In this document: positions 9,089 through 17,546 of the stretch, piece by piece
Layout of the letters: each line of letters begins with the position of its first letter
Numbering within the stretch: the first letter of the stretch is position 1
NCBI GenBank assembly: GCA_020859685.1
Contig: JAJBVT010000086.1
Location: 2,014 to 60,732, forward strand
Source: Rikenellaceae bacterium
GTDB taxonomy: Bacteria > Bacteroidota > Bacteroidia > Bacteroidales > Rikenellaceae
Direction of reading: 5' to 3'
DNA length: 58,719 bases
Program-made: the position numbers and the translations under genes
The notes under the pieces: generated by a model
Database searches by the model: none
Told to the model about the DNA's origin: nothing
The model's input: the letters and a program-made list of their open reading frames with translations, nothing else

Positions 9089-10117
9089 ATGGTAAGAGCT
9101 TCCATACTCCTTATATATACGGGCGGTACAATCGGGATGAAGAACGACCCTTCGAGCGGGGTGCTGGTTCCGTTCGACTTCAACGACCTGTACGACGAAT
9201 TTCCATACGTGCGTAAACTCGGGGTGGATATAGAGGCGATGACTTTCAAGCCTATCGACTCCTCTAACGTCACCCCGTCGCTGTGGGTTACGCTTGCCCG
9301 TATCATACGGGACAATTACGACGCGTTCGATGGCTTCGTTATACTCCACGGTACCGACACCATGTCCTACACGGCATCGGCGCTCAGCTTTATGCTCGAC
9401 AACCTTGCCAAACCCGTCATTTTCACCGGCAGCCAGATACCTATCGGCGTGATGCGCACCGACGGCCGGGAGAACCTGATAACGGCCATCGAAATAGCCG
9501 CGTCGAGGGAGAGCGACGGCCGCCCCACTGTGCCGGAGGTGGCCCTCTATTTTCAGAACAGGCTGTTTCGGGCCAACCGCACTATAAAGTACAGCACCGA
9601 GGAGCTTAACGCCTTCCGGTCGGAGAACTATCCGCCGCTTGCCGAGGTGGGGGTCAATATAATGTATAACCGCGCTTTTATCCACTACCACGACACCTCC
9701 GGGCCTTTTGCCATACATACCGATCTGGAGCCGGACGTAATGGTAGTGAAGATTTTCCCCGGAATGAACGAGAATCTGCTCCGGTCGATACTCGCTATCG
9801 AACCGGTCAGGGGAGTCGTGCTGGAGACTTTCGGTTCGGGTAACGCCCCGACCGAGAAGTGGTTTACGCGAGCCATTGCTGAGACGGTCGACAGGGGACT
9901 GCCGGTAATGAACGTTACGCAGTGCGCCAGCGGCAGTGTCGCGATGGAACTGTACGAGACGGGAATCCGTTTACAGGAAGCGGGTGTAATCAGCGGGAAG
10001 GACATTACTACCGAAGCCGCCGTTACCAAGATGATGTATGTTCTGGGGGCGGGACTGGATACGTCCGGGACCAGCCGCCTGCTCGGCACATCCCTGCGGG
10101 GTGAAATGACGTTATAG
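9089..10117 (+). CDS. ansA: Type I (cytoplasmic) L-asparaginase
   Basis: The enzyme hydrolyses L-asparagine to aspartate and ammonia. Family signatures are the first catalytic Thr motif YTGGTIGM close to the N-terminus and the second motif LHGTDTMSYTASAL. There is no signal peptide, and the length (342 residues) fits the cytoplasmic type I enzymes. The frame extends upstream to 9038, but that extension would run through the candidate -7 box, and MVRASILLIYTGG is the natural start. The gene seems to stand alone, since tRNA-Ser follows after about 200 bases. Confidence 0.92.
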   Translation: MVRASILLIYTGGTIGMKNDPSSGVLVPFDFNDLYDEFPYVRKLGVDIEAMTFKPIDSSNVTPSLWVTLARIIRDNYDAFDGFVILHGTDTMSYTASALSFMLDNLAKPVIFTGSQIPIGVMRTDGRENLITAIEIAASRESDGRPTVPEVALYFQNRLFRANRTIKYSTEELNAFRSENYPPLAEVGVNIMYNRAFIHYHDTSGPFAIHTDLEPDVMVVKIFPGMNENLLRSILAIEPVRGVVLETFGSGNAPTEKWFTRAIAETVDRGLPVMNVTQCASGSVAMELYETGIRLQEAGVISGKDITTEAAVTKMMYVLGAGLDTSGTSRLLGTSLRGEMTL

Positions 10118-10207
10118 GCCGGGTGTGCGGTGGTTTTCCCGACGGTTACGTCCGGCCACGGGGTGTCGAATTTGCGTACTGTTTTTTATCTGAAAAGAAA
10201 TTTTTAT

Positions 10208-10215
10208 TATCTTTG
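10208..10215 (+). promoter_or_regulatory. Candidate -7 box upstream of tRNA-Ser
   Basis: TATCTTTG matches TAnnTTTG and lies about 100 bases before the tRNA. No clear -33 TTTG is seen at the right spacing. Confidence 0.4.
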
Positions 10216-10313
10216 GCAACCGTTACGTATCTATTTTCGGGAAATAACGGTAGCCGGGTGGGTGGCCGGGATATTGCCGAGGGGTGATACGGGCCGGTAT
10301 CCGGAAAGAGTAC

Positions 10314-10401
10314 GGAGAAATGACCGAGTGGCTTAAGGTGCGCGCCTGGAAAGTGCGTATACCCCAAAAGGGTATCGTGGGTTCGAATCCCTCTTTCTCC
10401 G
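10314..10401 (+). tRNA. tRNA-Ser (GGA)
   Basis: This is an 88-nt class II tRNA. The acceptor GGAGAAA pairs with TTTCTCC, with discriminator G. The anticodon loop CTGGAAA carries GGA. The long variable arm TACCCC-AAAA-GGGTA is typical of serine tRNAs, and the T-loop is TTCGAAT. A CCA end is not encoded. Confidence 0.95.
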
Positions 10402-10519
10402 CAAACGAAGATTTTTGTCCGGAAGGACATTAAAAACATAGCAGAGACCGCCAAAGTTTACTTTGCAGCGGTCTCTGCTATGTTTTTAATACCGGCTCAG
10501 CCGGTAGAATCTTCGTTTG
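10402..10519 (+). other. Multi-hairpin element immediately 3' of tRNA-Ser
   Basis: Directly after the tRNA an 11-bp inverted repeat (CAAACGAAGAT at 10402-10412 and ATCTTCGTTTG at 10509-10519) encloses three back-to-back hairpins. The first is GTCC-GGAA-GGAC at 10417-10428. The second is a 23-bp perfect stem, 10429-10451 with 10468-10490, topped by CAAAG-TTTA-CTTTG. The third is ACCGG-CTCAG-CCGGT at 10491-10505. The three are separated by no bases. The long hairpin could end tRNA transcription, but the outer stem and the stacked arrangement exceed what a terminator needs. Its nature is unknown. Confidence 0.7.
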
Positions 10520-10761
10520 TACGGCCCCGCCGGCGAGGCGAGAGGGATCTGTAATCCCTCATCCGGCGAATCGATTACCTCACACCTTTTCTTTGGCTCT
10601 GCCGGGAAAATCTTCGTTTGTACGGCCCCGCCGGCGAGGCGGGAGGCATCTGTAATCCCTCATCCGGCGAATCGATTACCTCACACCTTTTCTTTGGCTC
10701 TGCCGGTAGAATCTTCGTTTGGACAGCCCCGCCGGCGAGGCGGGAGGGATCTGTAATCCCT
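10509..10761 (+). repeat. 101-bp tandem repeat, about 2.5 copies
   Basis: Units begin with ATCTTCGTTTG at 10509, 10610 and 10711, an exact 101-bp period. The third unit breaks off near 10761. Each unit contains small palindromes (CCCGCC-GGCGA-GGCGGG in copies 2 and 3, GGGAT-CTGTA-ATCCC in copies 1 and 3). The unit start is also the right arm of the outer stem just upstream, so the left arm at 10402-10412 could pair with any of the three copies. Open frames here are by-products of the repeat. Confidence 0.9.
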
Positions 10762-10762
10762 T

Positions 10763-11221
10763 ATTATGCCGAACCCGAGTACCATATGTCCCTACTTAGA
10801 ATTATTTGTGGAGGGCTCCTTCCCACGAATTAATCCCCACTATAATTTTGGAAACCGCAGCGTGTACTTTGCATGAATGAAATAGAACGCGAACCCGGAT
10901 TATGGAATATCCGGTTAATTAATCACGACAACTAATAAAAGAGAAAAGCTCCTTTTCGAGTCATTTATCCGGCTTTTCCGTCCGATATTACATATTTTTA
11001 GATAAATATTCCATTTAATAAAAATCCCTGTCACCTATTTTTGTATATCTTACCATCGGTATAATGTTTGAGAGGGGGCGAAGGTATACGACTTGCCGGA
11101 GCCGTACCGGATGGGGCCGCTGGAAAATCCGGGCATGGTGGACGATTAACCGGAAATTTGCATAACGGAAAATTTATTAATATTTTTACCGGCATAAAGT
11201 ATAGTTTAAGAGGACTTTTCG
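10763..11221. other. Gene-free AT-rich spacer
   Basis: No gene or RNA is recognised. The stretch includes AT-rich tracts near 10910-11050 and leads into the promoter of the ExbB operon. Confidence 0.5.
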
Positions 11222-11229
11222 TAACTTTG
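11222..11229 (+). promoter_or_regulatory. Candidate -7 box of the exbB operon
   Basis: TAACTTTG fits TAnnTTTG and stands 172 bases before the ATG, giving a long 5' leader of about 165 bases. The upstream TTTA at 11205-11208 is too close to be a canonical -33 box. Confidence 0.45.
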
Positions 11230-11400
11230 TTTCAATACCGTGCGGGCTTTTTGTAAGGAGCCGGACCGGGAGAAAGGCGTGGACGACGTCTGCTGGCGGA
11301 TGTCTGCCGGATTAAGAACCACAACGATTAAAACCAAGTTATCAACACATAACAGAGAAAAAGAAACGAATAAGTTACTAATCAATTTCAATCACTAACT

Positions 11401-12192
11401 ATGAAAAAAATTCTTTTGTTTTTGTCAGTAGCCGGTATGCTCAGTTTCGGTGCTGTGAATGTTTATGCTCAGGATGAGGAGGTTGTCGAAACCGCCCAGG
11501 CCGAAGAGGTCATTGAAACTCCTGCTGCGGCAACGAACCCGGAAGTTGATCTGGACGGAGAACCTTTGCATCAGGTTATCAAACAAAAATTCCTCGAAGG
11601 TGGTGTGGGCTGGATGACGCCTGTGCTTCTGTGTCTTATCTTCGGTCTGGCAATCGTTATAGAGCGCGTTATTTACCTCAACCTTGCCACCACCAATACC
11701 CGCAAACTCATCGCTAACGTAGAGGATGCCCTTGCCAACGGCGGTATCGAAGCGGCTAAGGAAGTTTGCCGTAACACCCGCGGTCCGGTAGCAAGTATAT
11801 TCTATCAGGGTCTCGAACGTTACGACGAAGGTCTCGATGTAGTGGAAAAATCTGTCGTATCCTACGGTTCCGTTCAGATGGGCCAGATGGAAAGCGGCCT
11901 TACATGGATCAGCCTCTTTATCGCCATCGCCCCTATGTTAGGGTTCATGGGTACGGTAGTGGGTATGATCGGTGCGTTCGACTCGATTCAGGCGGCAGGC
12001 GATATCAGCCCGACCCTCGTGGCAGGCGGTATCAAAGTGGCCCTTCTGACGACGCTCGCCGGTCTTATCGTAGCCGTTATCCTTCAGATATTCTACAACT
12101 ACATCCTTTCTAAAGTCGACAGCCTCGTGGTTTCGATGGAAGACAGTTCGATTACCCTCGTGGATATCCTTACCAAATACAGCAAAAAGTAA
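11401..12192 (+). CDS. ExbB/TolQ/MotA-family proton channel subunit
   Basis: The protein is an ExbB-type subunit that, with ExbD, uses the proton gradient to energise TonB-dependent outer-membrane transport or a similar process. A cleavable-looking signal (residues 1-23, ending VYAQ) and an acidic Glu/Ala linker precede three membrane segments: about 70-92 (WMTPVLLCLIFGLAIVIERV), about 163-185 (WISLFIAIAPMLGFMGTVVGM) and about 203-230 (ALLTTLAGLIVAVILQIF). The GTVVGMIGAF motif is characteristic of the family. It is the first gene of a four-gene operon, and the spacing to the next gene is 8 bases. TolQ-like use cannot be ruled out, but no tolB or pal is nearby. Confidence 0.9.
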   Translation: MKKILLFLSVAGMLSFGAVNVYAQDEEVVETAQAEEVIETPAAATNPEVDLDGEPLHQVIKQKFLEGGVGWMTPVLLCLIFGLAIVIERVIYLNLATTNTRKLIANVEDALANGGIEAAKEVCRNTRGPVASIFYQGLERYDEGLDVVEKSVVSYGSVQMGQMESGLTWISLFIAIAPMLGFMGTVVGMIGAFDSIQAAGDISPTLVAGGIKVALLTTLAGLIVAVILQIFYNYILSKVDSLVVSMEDSSITLVDILTKYSKK

Positions 12193-12200
12193 TTTTCGCT

Positions 12201-12608
12201 ATGACTAAAATATTATCGATACTTAAATATTTGCTTCTGGCTATATCGGTCGTTGCACTTATCGTGGTGGCGGTGAACGGTGAAGACGGAGTTAGCTTCC
12301 TCCTTAACTGGGCGTATATACTGTTCGGTATAGGTGTGGTTGTTACGGTCCTTCTCCCGCTGTTCAACCTGGCGCAGAATCCCCGCGGGGCGCTGCGTTC
12401 CCTGATAGGGCTGGTCGTTGTGGTCGTGGTCGTGGGAATTGCCTGGGCTATGGCCAGCACCGAGCCGGTAGTAAATTCCGCAGGCGGTTACTTTACCAAC
12501 TACGGAGAGCTTAAAATCTCGGATACGGGGCTTATCACGACCTACATCGCTTTCGGCCTTGCAGTTATCGTAGTGGTCCTGGGCGAAATCAGGAACAGTT
12601 TTAAATAA
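12201..12608 (+). CDS. Small membrane protein of the exbB-exbD operon
   Basis: I do not recognise a named family. The 135-residue protein has four predicted membrane segments (about residues 8-28, 35-58, 70-90 and 112-132), separated by short loops, including VNGEDGVSF and SAGGYFTNYGELKISDTG. It sits between exbB and the first exbD with gaps of 8 and 17 bases, so it is certainly co-transcribed. It could be an accessory of the proton channel. Confidence 0.8.
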   Translation: MTKILSILKYLLLAISVVALIVVAVNGEDGVSFLLNWAYILFGIGVVVTVLLPLFNLAQNPRGALRSLIGLVVVVVVVGIAWAMASTEPVVNSAGGYFTNYGELKISDTGLITTYIAFGLAVIVVVLGEIRNSFK

Positions 12609-12625
12609 GATTACCAAGTCCTAAT

Positions 12626-13204
12626 ATGGCAAGTAAAAGAAAAGTACAGGAAGTCAATGCGGGGTCGATGGCCGACATCGCTTTCCTTCTGCTTATCTTT
12701 TTCCTCGTAGCCACAACGATGAACGTTGACACCGGTCTTCAGAGGGTTCTTCCGCCTATCGCGGAAAATCCCGACACGGAGATAGATATCAAACAGCGGA
12801 ATATTATGCTGGTTTTTGTCAACAGGTTCAACCAGATCAATGCAGGAGGCGAGGTAATCGATGTAACGCAGTTGAAAGACAAGGCCAAAGACTTTATCCT
12901 GAATATCTATGACGATGAGAACCTTCCGGAAAAAGAGATGCAGGAGATAGAGGGTTACGGACAATATCCCGTCAGTCAGGGTGTGATATCGTTGCAGAAC
13001 GACCGCGGTACGAGTTACGATACCTATATACAGGTACAGAACGAACTCACGCGTGCTGTGAACGAAATCCGCGACGAAGTCTCGATGGCGAAGTGGGGTA
13101 AGAAGTTCCTCGATCTTCCGGAAGACCAGCGCCAGATTATTACGAAGGCTGTTCCATCGAAGATATCGGAAGCGGAACCGCGCAACATAGAAGGAGGAAG
13201 ATAG
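12626..13204 (+). CDS. ExbD/TolR-family protein (first copy)
   Basis: ExbD proteins have one N-terminal membrane helix with a proton-carrying Asp and a periplasmic domain that contacts TonB. Here the helix is ADIAFLLLIFFLVATTM, with Asp17 as the expected conserved acid. The periplasmic part (about 40-192) is longer than the usual 140-residue proteins and contains an insertion (IYDDENLPEKEMQEIEGYG) in the middle. It is separated by 1 base from a second ExbD, so the complex is probably a heteromer. Confidence 0.9.
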   Translation: MASKRKVQEVNAGSMADIAFLLLIFFLVATTMNVDTGLQRVLPPIAENPDTEIDIKQRNIMLVFVNRFNQINAGGEVIDVTQLKDKAKDFILNIYDDENLPEKEMQEIEGYGQYPVSQGVISLQNDRGTSYDTYIQVQNELTRAVNEIRDEVSMAKWGKKFLDLPEDQRQIITKAVPSKISEAEPRNIEGGR

Positions 13205-13205
13205 T

Positions 13206-13673
13206 ATGGCAGTAATGAAGAAAAAAGGAGGGAAGGAGATAGGAGCTATTTCCACCTCTTCGCTACCCGACATTATTTTCATGATTCTCTTCTTCTTTAT
13301 GATAGCGACCACCATGAGGGAACAGGACCTTTTGGTAAGGTTTCAGTTACCCGATGCTACGGAGGTTCAGAAACTCGAGAAGAAGCAGCTCGTGAGTTAT
13401 ATACAAATCGGCGAACCGTCGACTGCCGCACTTCGCGCACAGTTCGGTACCGCTCCGCGTATCCAGCTCAACGACAGCTACAAGACTACACAGGACATTC
13501 TGGAATTCATCGCCTCTGAGAGGGATAAACTTTCGGAAGCCGACCGCGCGGCGATGACCGTTTCCATAAAAGCGGACAGGACTACGCTGATGGGTGTTAT
13601 CACGGACGTGAAGCAGGAGCTTCGCCGTGCGAATGCCTTGAAGATTAGTTATGCGGCCAACAAAGGCCTGTAA
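13206..13673 (+). CDS. ExbD/TolR-family protein (second copy)
   Basis: This 155-residue protein has the single N-terminal membrane helix LPDIIFMILFFFMIATTM with Asp22 in the proton position, then a compact periplasmic domain with VSIKADRTTLMGVITDVKQELRRA, the typical C-terminal ExbD strand-helix. It ends the operon, and a strong terminator follows. Two unequal ExbD copies per operon are common in Bacteroidota, and their separate tasks are not known from sequence. Confidence 0.9.
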   Translation: MAVMKKKGGKEIGAISTSSLPDIIFMILFFFMIATTMREQDLLVRFQLPDATEVQKLEKKQLVSYIQIGEPSTAALRAQFGTAPRIQLNDSYKTTQDILEFIASERDKLSEADRAAMTVSIKADRTTLMGVITDVKQELRRANALKISYAANKGL

Positions 13674-13689
13674 AGTCGGTTCTGATTTT

Positions 13690-13728
13690 AAAGAGCCGCC
13701 GCCCTCAATGGGGCGGCGGCTCTTTTTT
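13690..13728 (+). terminator. Strong terminator of the exb operon, possibly bidirectional
   Basis: A GC-rich stem AAAGAGCCGCCGCCC / GGGCGGCGGCTCTTT with a short TCAAT loop is followed by six Ts. On the opposite strand the stem is followed by TTTAAAAT, so it may also stop minus-strand transcription from the MBOAT operon, which ends about 190 bases away. Confidence 0.9.
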
Positions 13729-13919
13729 ATGCCCGGATAAATATTCGGTATGGCGTACTGTATTGAATGTTATAAACGGGTATTTCACATGTCACGGCCG
13801 GAGCCACTTCAGAAAGTGGATTGGTCATCTGCCGGAATGGGCAAAGCCGGACCCGAGGCCGAGTTAAAACAGGTGCGGGTGGTGTTTCTGATAATGGATT
13901 GGATTCGGGCTTATATCGA

Positions 13920-16118
13920 TCAGAACTGGAAATAGATAAACGGCTGGATACCGGCCGATTTTATCTGCATCACAATCCAAATAACGGCAATAAGTAGGAT
14001 GGCGTGGCACCATACGGGTATGTTCGCAATTTTACGGGTTGCGGTGGTTTCCATCTTTTCCGAAGTGAAATGCAGCAGGTATCCGATAGCAATAAGGGTA
14101 AACACCCCGGCATAACCGGTGATAACGCCCGGGATGATACGCCAGTTAAGCCCCCCGGCAATCCGACCCATTATGGCATAAGCCGTCCCGGTATCCGGAG
14201 CGCGGAAAAATATCCAGCCGAAACAGACCAGGTGGAATGTAAACAGGATGCCGAGGATGCGCCATATCCGCTTCATTTCGCTGCCCTCGGGTTTCATCGC
14301 CGGGAACAATCCCATCAGGAATTTGTGTACGGCAAGCGATGCGCCGTGCAGGGCTCCCCAGAATACGAATCTCAGAGCCGCACCGTGCCACAGGCCGCCC
14401 AACAGCATCGTAATCATAAGGTTGAGGTATGTACGCACTTTGCCCTTACGGTTTCCGCCCAGAGAAATATAAAGATAATCCTTCAGCCAACTCGAGAGCG
14501 AAATATGCCATCTCCGCCAGAACTCGGTAATGGTGGCGGACTTATACGGGGAGTCGAAGTTGCGGTTGAACCGGAAACCGAGAATAAGCGCTATGCCGAT
14601 AGCCATATCCGAATAACCGGAAAAGTCACAATAAATCTGGAGGGCATAGCCGTATACCCCCATCAGATTCTCGAAACCGCTGTATAACAGCGGAGCGTCG
14701 AAAATGCGGTCTACGAAGTTTAGGCTTATATAGTCCGATATTACAGCTTTCTTGAACAGGCCGGTCGCGATAAGGAACACCCCGGTCCCGAACATGCCGC
14801 GGGTTACCATAAGCGGGTTCTGTCGTATCTGCGGAATAAAATCACGCGCCCGGACAATGGGACCGGCGACAAGCTGGGGAAAGAACGAGAGGTAAAACGC
14901 GTAGTCCAGCCAACAAGTCAAAGGTTCGATACGCCGTCGGTAAATATCGATAGTATAACTGATGGACTGGAATATGAAGAATGAAATGCCGACCGGAAGG
15001 AAGATATTCCGGAAGTCGAGGAACCCTTTGCCGAACAGGTCGTTGGCAATGCCGATAAAAAAATTTGTGTACTTGAAATAGCCCAGTAGCCCGAGGTCTA
15101 TTATGATACTCAGCCATAGGAGTGACTTGCGTAACTTTTGGTTTTCGGAGCGTCCCATCCACAGCCCGATGAAAAAGTCGGTGGTGGCGACCAGAAGAAC
15201 GAGCAGAAAATAGAGCCCGCTCGATTTATAGTAAAAGTAGAGCGAGAACAGAAGTATATAGACCATCCTGCCGACCGGTTTGCGCCGGAAGAGGCCGTAG
15301 AACAGGGTGAAACCGGCGAACAGAAACAGGAACAACCCGCTGCTGAATATCATGGGGGCTTCCGGGTCGTACGAAACAAGCGCCTTAATCGTTTCGGTAA
15401 AGCTCTGCCCGATGGCCAGCTCGCCGAGACCGTCGGCATCGGCAAGGGGAACCGCATCCCCGTCCATAAGGCTAGGGTGGTCGTCAGGCCTCTCTCCTCC
15501 TCCGATGGGATTCGCCGGTTCGGCAGTGGCACCTTCGGCCGGATTGTCCGTGGCACCCTCTGCCGGTTCGGCAGTGGCACCCTCGGCCGGGGTTAGTGGA
15601 AGTCCTACCGGTTTGATTCCGGGTGATTCCGCAACGTGCATATCCCCACCGGATTCCGCAAGGTGCATGTCACCGCCCGATTCTGCGGTATCCATATCAC
15701 CACCGGATTCCGCAAGGTGCAATTCGCCGCCCGATTCCGTGACGTCCACATCCCCACCTGATTCCGCAAGGCGCATTTCGCCGCCCGCTTCCGCAAGGCA
15801 CATTTCGCCGCCCGCTTCCGCGACGTCCCCATCCTCACCGGATTCCGCAAAGTGCATATCACCGCCCGCTTCCGCGGCGTCCCCATCAACACCCGAATCT
15901 GCTCTGAGTTTCTCTCCCCTTAAAAGGTAACCTCCCGTCCCGGTGGCCGTCGATGCCGGTACTGCGTCGTCGTTACAGAATCCTGCCGCCCCGGTATACG
16001 TAAGGTCAGGGATTATGCTGACGTCCGCCCGGCCGGCCAGTGCATCCGAAAACACGGTGAGCGACAGAGTGATGGCGGTAAGGGCGGTTAATATATTTCT
16101 TAATGTTCGGGTCAGCAT
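13920..16118 (-). CDS. MBOAT-family O-acyltransferase with repeat-rich N-terminal extension
   Basis: The C-terminal 480 residues form a membrane-bound O-acyltransferase of the AlgI/DltB type, which moves acetyl or acyl groups across the membrane to an extracellular polymer. Signatures are EFWRRWHISLSSWLKDYLYI and LGGLWHGA, with the catalytic His at about residue 578. Residues 1-28 look like a signal peptide. Residues 76-165 are ten copies of a 9-residue unit (consensus GGDMHLAES), and 178-201 are three copies of AEGATAEP, giving an acidic disordered extension of about 250 residues that family members normally lack. It is the third gene of an operon with two SGNH proteins, an arrangement known for exopolysaccharide or cell-wall O-acetylation. 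Confidence 0.9.
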   Translation of the reverse strand: MLTRTLRNILTALTAITLSLTVFSDALAGRADVSIIPDLTYTGAAGFCNDDAVPASTATGTGGYLLRGEKLRADSGVDGDAAEAGGDMHFAESGEDGDVAEAGGEMCLAEAGGEMRLAESGGDVDVTESGGELHLAESGGDMDTAESGGDMHLAESGGDMHVAESPGIKPVGLPLTPAEGATAEPAEGATDNPAEGATAEPANPIGGGERPDDHPSLMDGDAVPLADADGLGELAIGQSFTETIKALVSYDPEAPMIFSSGLFLFLFAGFTLFYGLFRRKPVGRMVYILLFSLYFYYKSSGLYFLLVLLVATTDFFIGLWMGRSENQKLRKSLLWLSIIIDLGLLGYFKYTNFFIGIANDLFGKGFLDFRNIFLPVGISFFIFQSISYTIDIYRRRIEPLTCWLDYAFYLSFFPQLVAGPIVRARDFIPQIRQNPLMVTRGMFGTGVFLIATGLFKKAVISDYISLNFVDRIFDAPLLYSGFENLMGVYGYALQIYCDFSGYSDMAIGIALILGFRFNRNFDSPYKSATITEFWRRWHISLSSWLKDYLYISLGGNRKGKVRTYLNLMITMLLGGLWHGAALRFVFWGALHGASLAVHKFLMGLFPAMKPEGSEMKRIWRILGILFTFHLVCFGWIFFRAPDTGTAYAIMGRIAGGLNWRIIPGVITGYAGVFTLIAIGYLLHFTSEKMETTATRKIANIPVWCHAILLIAVIWIVMQIKSAGIQPFIYFQF
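15624..15893 (-). repeat. 27-bp coding minisatellite, about 10 copies
   Basis: It encodes the GGDMHLAES-type nonapeptide repeats of the MBOAT protein. The copies are degenerate, and the period of 27 bases preserves the frame. A second short array of 24-bp units (AEGATAEP, three copies) lies at 15516-15587. Confidence 0.85.
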
Positions 16119-16130
16119 TTTGTTCGGAGT

Positions 16131-17546
16131 CTAAATTCGGTCTCGGCTAATGCGGTACAGGTCCCCGGCGGCCATTAGCCGACTGTACCGCCGGAAGGAG
16201 TCGTACGGGTCCCGGACTGGTGCGGTGCCGGGGCGAAGGCTGTTAACGCGTGCCCTGACCTCATCCGGCACCGATATATAACCGTTATAATACTTTGCAA
16301 TGGCGTCGTACAACATATCGCCCACCAGTTGGTACCCGGATTCGGTAAGGTGTATACGGTCACGTCCCGACAATTTCAGGTTATACCAAGTCTCGGCTAT
16401 ACCGCGTCCTCCGGCGGCATTATAGAGGTCCCAGTATGCGAACCCGGCCGCTTCCGCCGATTCCCGGATTACTGCCGCCGCGTCCTCTATATTCGGGTTG
16501 GGAACGCGCCGTCCGCGCGAGAGATTGCAACTCTCGCGCGGTGTGGTCACCAGCACGGGGAGGCCCGGGTAATTTGCGGCCACAGCCCCGAAGAACCGTT
16601 CCACGACCAACCGGAGAGCGGCGCTCCTGTAATTCCGGCCGAAACAGTTGTTTGTGCCGAGCGAGACGATTATAAGGTCGGGAAGCACCGCCGCCGCTCC
16701 GCCGTCGGGGATGGTGGTCTGCCGCTCGAAGTGCTCGAAGGCCGCGCTGTTCGCACCCACAGCATGGTACATCACCCCCGTTGGGCCGCCGTGGAGGGTG
16801 AACCCGTAGTAAAGCGGGACATAATCGGCCGGGGCGAACAGGGCCTCCATCCGAAGCGTATCCACCGTCCGGTTCAGATAATATGTGGTGCTGTACTCCG
16901 TATCGCCCATCGCGCACTGCATATCGAGCAGCAGAGAATCGGGTGGCGCGAGGAACGGCGCCGCCGGGTGGTGGTGTACCGTCACGGCGTCGAAACCGCC
17001 CCTATGCCAAATCTCCATGTTCGGTGCCCCGCCTGTGAATTCGACACCCGTACCCGTGAAAGCCAGCTTCTCACCCCGTTGGTTGGAGGTCGTACGGTAA
17101 CCCTCGTACCCGACACCGGTGCGGATATAGTAGTCGCGCGGTTCGTTGGTCCCGGTCAGCCTGTGGGGAAGGACCAGCCCGCGTCCGGCATTACCGAAAT
17201 CGCGCGTTAAATGTTCGCGCATCCGGTCGTCCCAGAATCCGGCCTGTACGTGCGAATCCCCGATATGCAGGATATTCACCACGCCGCTTCCGCCTTGGCG
17301 AAGCTCAGCCAGTTTCTCCAAAAAGGGATGCAGCGCACCGTCCCGGTCGACGATAATGTTCAGGCTGTCGTTTACCAGTGCGGCGAGCTCCCGGTCCAGT
17401 ACCACGCGCGGCACTCCGTCGACGGAGTCGCCCGGGGAGTTTTCTCCGACCTCCGCCGTGCTGCGCCCGATAGGGGAGATAGCCCCGAACAGGGCCGTCC
17501 CCGCCACGAGCAGGATACATGGTATCAGGTATTTCCTTGTATTCAC
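16131..17546 (-). CDS. SGNH/GDSL-like esterase or acyltransferase, exported
   Basis: The 471-residue protein has an N-terminal membrane or signal segment (residues 5-23) and an SGNH hydrolase fold. Block I is ILHIGDSHVQAG with Ser98 as the presumed nucleophile, block III is SLGTNNCFG, and block V is RDRIHLTESGY with the Asp/His pair. A beta-rich insertion (about 175-290) splits the fold, as in cell-wall O-acetyltransferase partners of MBOAT proteins. The start codon overlaps the end of the upstream SGNH gene by 4 bases, and the MBOAT gene follows 12 bases later. The likely role is final transfer, or removal, of acetyl groups on an exported glycan. Confidence 0.85.
   Translation of the reverse strand: MNTRKYLIPCILLVAGTALFGAISPIGRSTAEVGENSPGDSVDGVPRVVLDRELAALVNDSLNIIVDRDGALHPFLEKLAELRQGGSGVVNILHIGDSHVQAGFWDDRMREHLTRDFGNAGRGLVLPHRLTGTNEPRDYYIRTGVGYEGYRTTSNQRGEKLAFTGTGVEFTGGAPNMEIWHRGGFDAVTVHHHPAAPFLAPPDSLLLDMQCAMGDTEYSTTYYLNRTVDTLRMEALFAPADYVPLYYGFTLHGGPTGVMYHAVGANSAAFEHFERQTTIPDGGAAAVLPDLIIVSLGTNNCFGRNYRSAALRLVVERFFGAVAANYPGLPVLVTTPRESCNLSRGRRVPNPNIEDAAAVIRESAEAAGFAYWDLYNAAGGRGIAETWYNLKLSGRDRIHLTESGYQLVGDMLYDAIAKYYNGYISVPDEVRARVNSLRPGTAPVRDPYDSFRRYSRLMAAGDLYRISRDRI

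Noticed and set aside
10402-10761. Possible CRISPR array
   Set aside because: Only about 2.5 copies exist at a 101-bp period with no short unique spacers, and no cas gene is in the window.
10517-10833. Two plus-strand frames of 71-79 codons in the 101-bp repeat zone
   Set aside because: Their near-identical peptide segments follow the DNA repeat period, so they are by-products of the tandem repeat. There is no start context or domain.
13750-13935. Short plus-strand frame after the exb terminator
   Set aside because: It overlaps the MBOAT gene end, has no domain or start context, and follows a terminator.
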